64,000 bases of DNA from Eumeta japonica (Eukaryota > Arthropoda > Insecta > Lepidoptera > Psychidae), in assembly GCA_005406025.1 (NCBI GenBank), contig BGZK01000700.1, positions 1 through 64,000 of the forward strand, read 5' to 3'. The position numbers were made by a program, and so were the translations under genes. Below the pieces are notes generated by a model. It had not been told where the DNA came from. It saw only the letters and a program-made list of their open reading frames with translations, and ran no database searches. How positions within the stretch are numbered: position 1 is the first letter of the stretch; each line of letters starts with the position of its first letter. Of this stretch, positions 63,651 through 64,000 are shown piece by piece.

Positions 63651-64000
63651 ATTTTCTTTTTGCCGCCAGTTTGTAAAAACAAATAACAGATGAATGCAAT
63701 ATACGTATTAAGGAGCCGTTGAAGTATTACGTAAGCACTAAAGAGGGGTCTTTGCTACGCTTAATTTTGATGATATGAAGGGCGGGAGGTGTCGATGACG
63801 ATTACATTAGCAATATTTATTTATTTAGCTTTTCGTATTTTTTTGAAAATCTGAATAGATTTTGCTTTCAACATATATGTCAAACCTGTCTAAGCTCTAA
63901 AGCGAAAAGGATCCTTAGGCTTTTTTCGAAATAATTGATTATTGCTAACTCGCTCTCACGCTGTGTTAATTATGATTAAGTACGAAAAATACTAAGTAGG
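63651..64000. other. Right edge of the window
   Basis: AT-rich, no recognisable feature. A GAAGGGCGGGAGGTGTCG patch at about 63776-63793 is too short to interpret. Confidence 0.5.

Noticed and set aside
1..64000. tRNA, rRNA or CRISPR features
   Set aside because: No stretch combining a tRNA B-box with a foldable cloverleaf was seen by eye, no rRNA-like sequence, and no regularly spaced direct repeats; a tRNAscan run would be the decisive check.

Overview
The window looks like nuclear DNA of an insect, most likely a moth or butterfly. The background is AT-rich, with short CpG-containing GC-rich patches and many decayed mariner-type and non-LTR elements. Several dispersed repeats match types I know from lepidopteran genomes: the 'gtccgtctgtccgtccgtc' repeat, the degenerate 'ttccgatctcga' tracts, and RT-tail fragments. 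Species and chromosome cannot be told from the sequence.

Only one cellular protein-coding gene is well supported. It encodes a leucine-rich-repeat transmembrane receptor of the tartan/capricious type, on the + strand. Its main exon (55079-56605) carries the LRRNT, about 13 LRRs, the LRRCT, one membrane helix and a short cytoplasmic tail ending in a PDZ-ligand-like TEL. The exon starts directly at a splice acceptor and lacks the first half of a signal peptide. A 20-codon exon at 46306-46365, in matching phase, supplies a basic N-terminus and completes the signal peptide, which implies an 8.7-kb intron. The most interesting point is at the other end. The TAG stop at 56603-56605 is followed by CTA and by an in-frame, coding-like ORF of 150 more codons (to 57058). 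A 12-bp hairpin starts 15 nt after the stop. This is the classic layout of programmed stop-codon readthrough. It would give two receptors: one ending in TEL, and one with a 150-residue, tyrosine-motif-containing tail.

Everything else is gene-poor. Positions 1-46 kb hold no exon I can support. They contain GC-rich patches that could be conserved regulatory DNA of a developmental gene, plus the following repeats: a 1.74-kb foldback transposon with ~455-bp inverted arms and a recurring GCCGTA motif (7071-8806), a dead maT/DD41D-like transposase (14.0-14.9 kb, minus), a 'gtccgtctgtccg' repeat (16.7-17.5 kb), an internally deleted jockey-like RT 3' end (19.5-20.25 kb), and RT-tail fragments (39.4-39.8 and 45.3-45.6 kb, minus).

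The intron (46366-55078) holds a hairpin MITE (46944-47184), a cluster of AGGTCA half-sites (53.46-53.54 kb) and an antisense RT fragment with a mutated FADD box (54.42-54.90 kb). Downstream of the gene are a nearly full-length but dead mariner (58943-60204, minus), a cluster of composite repeats (60.58-61.61 kb), a second 'gtccgtctgtccg' repeat (61.7-62.45 kb) and a second mariner-type transposase relic (62.74-63.65 kb, minus).
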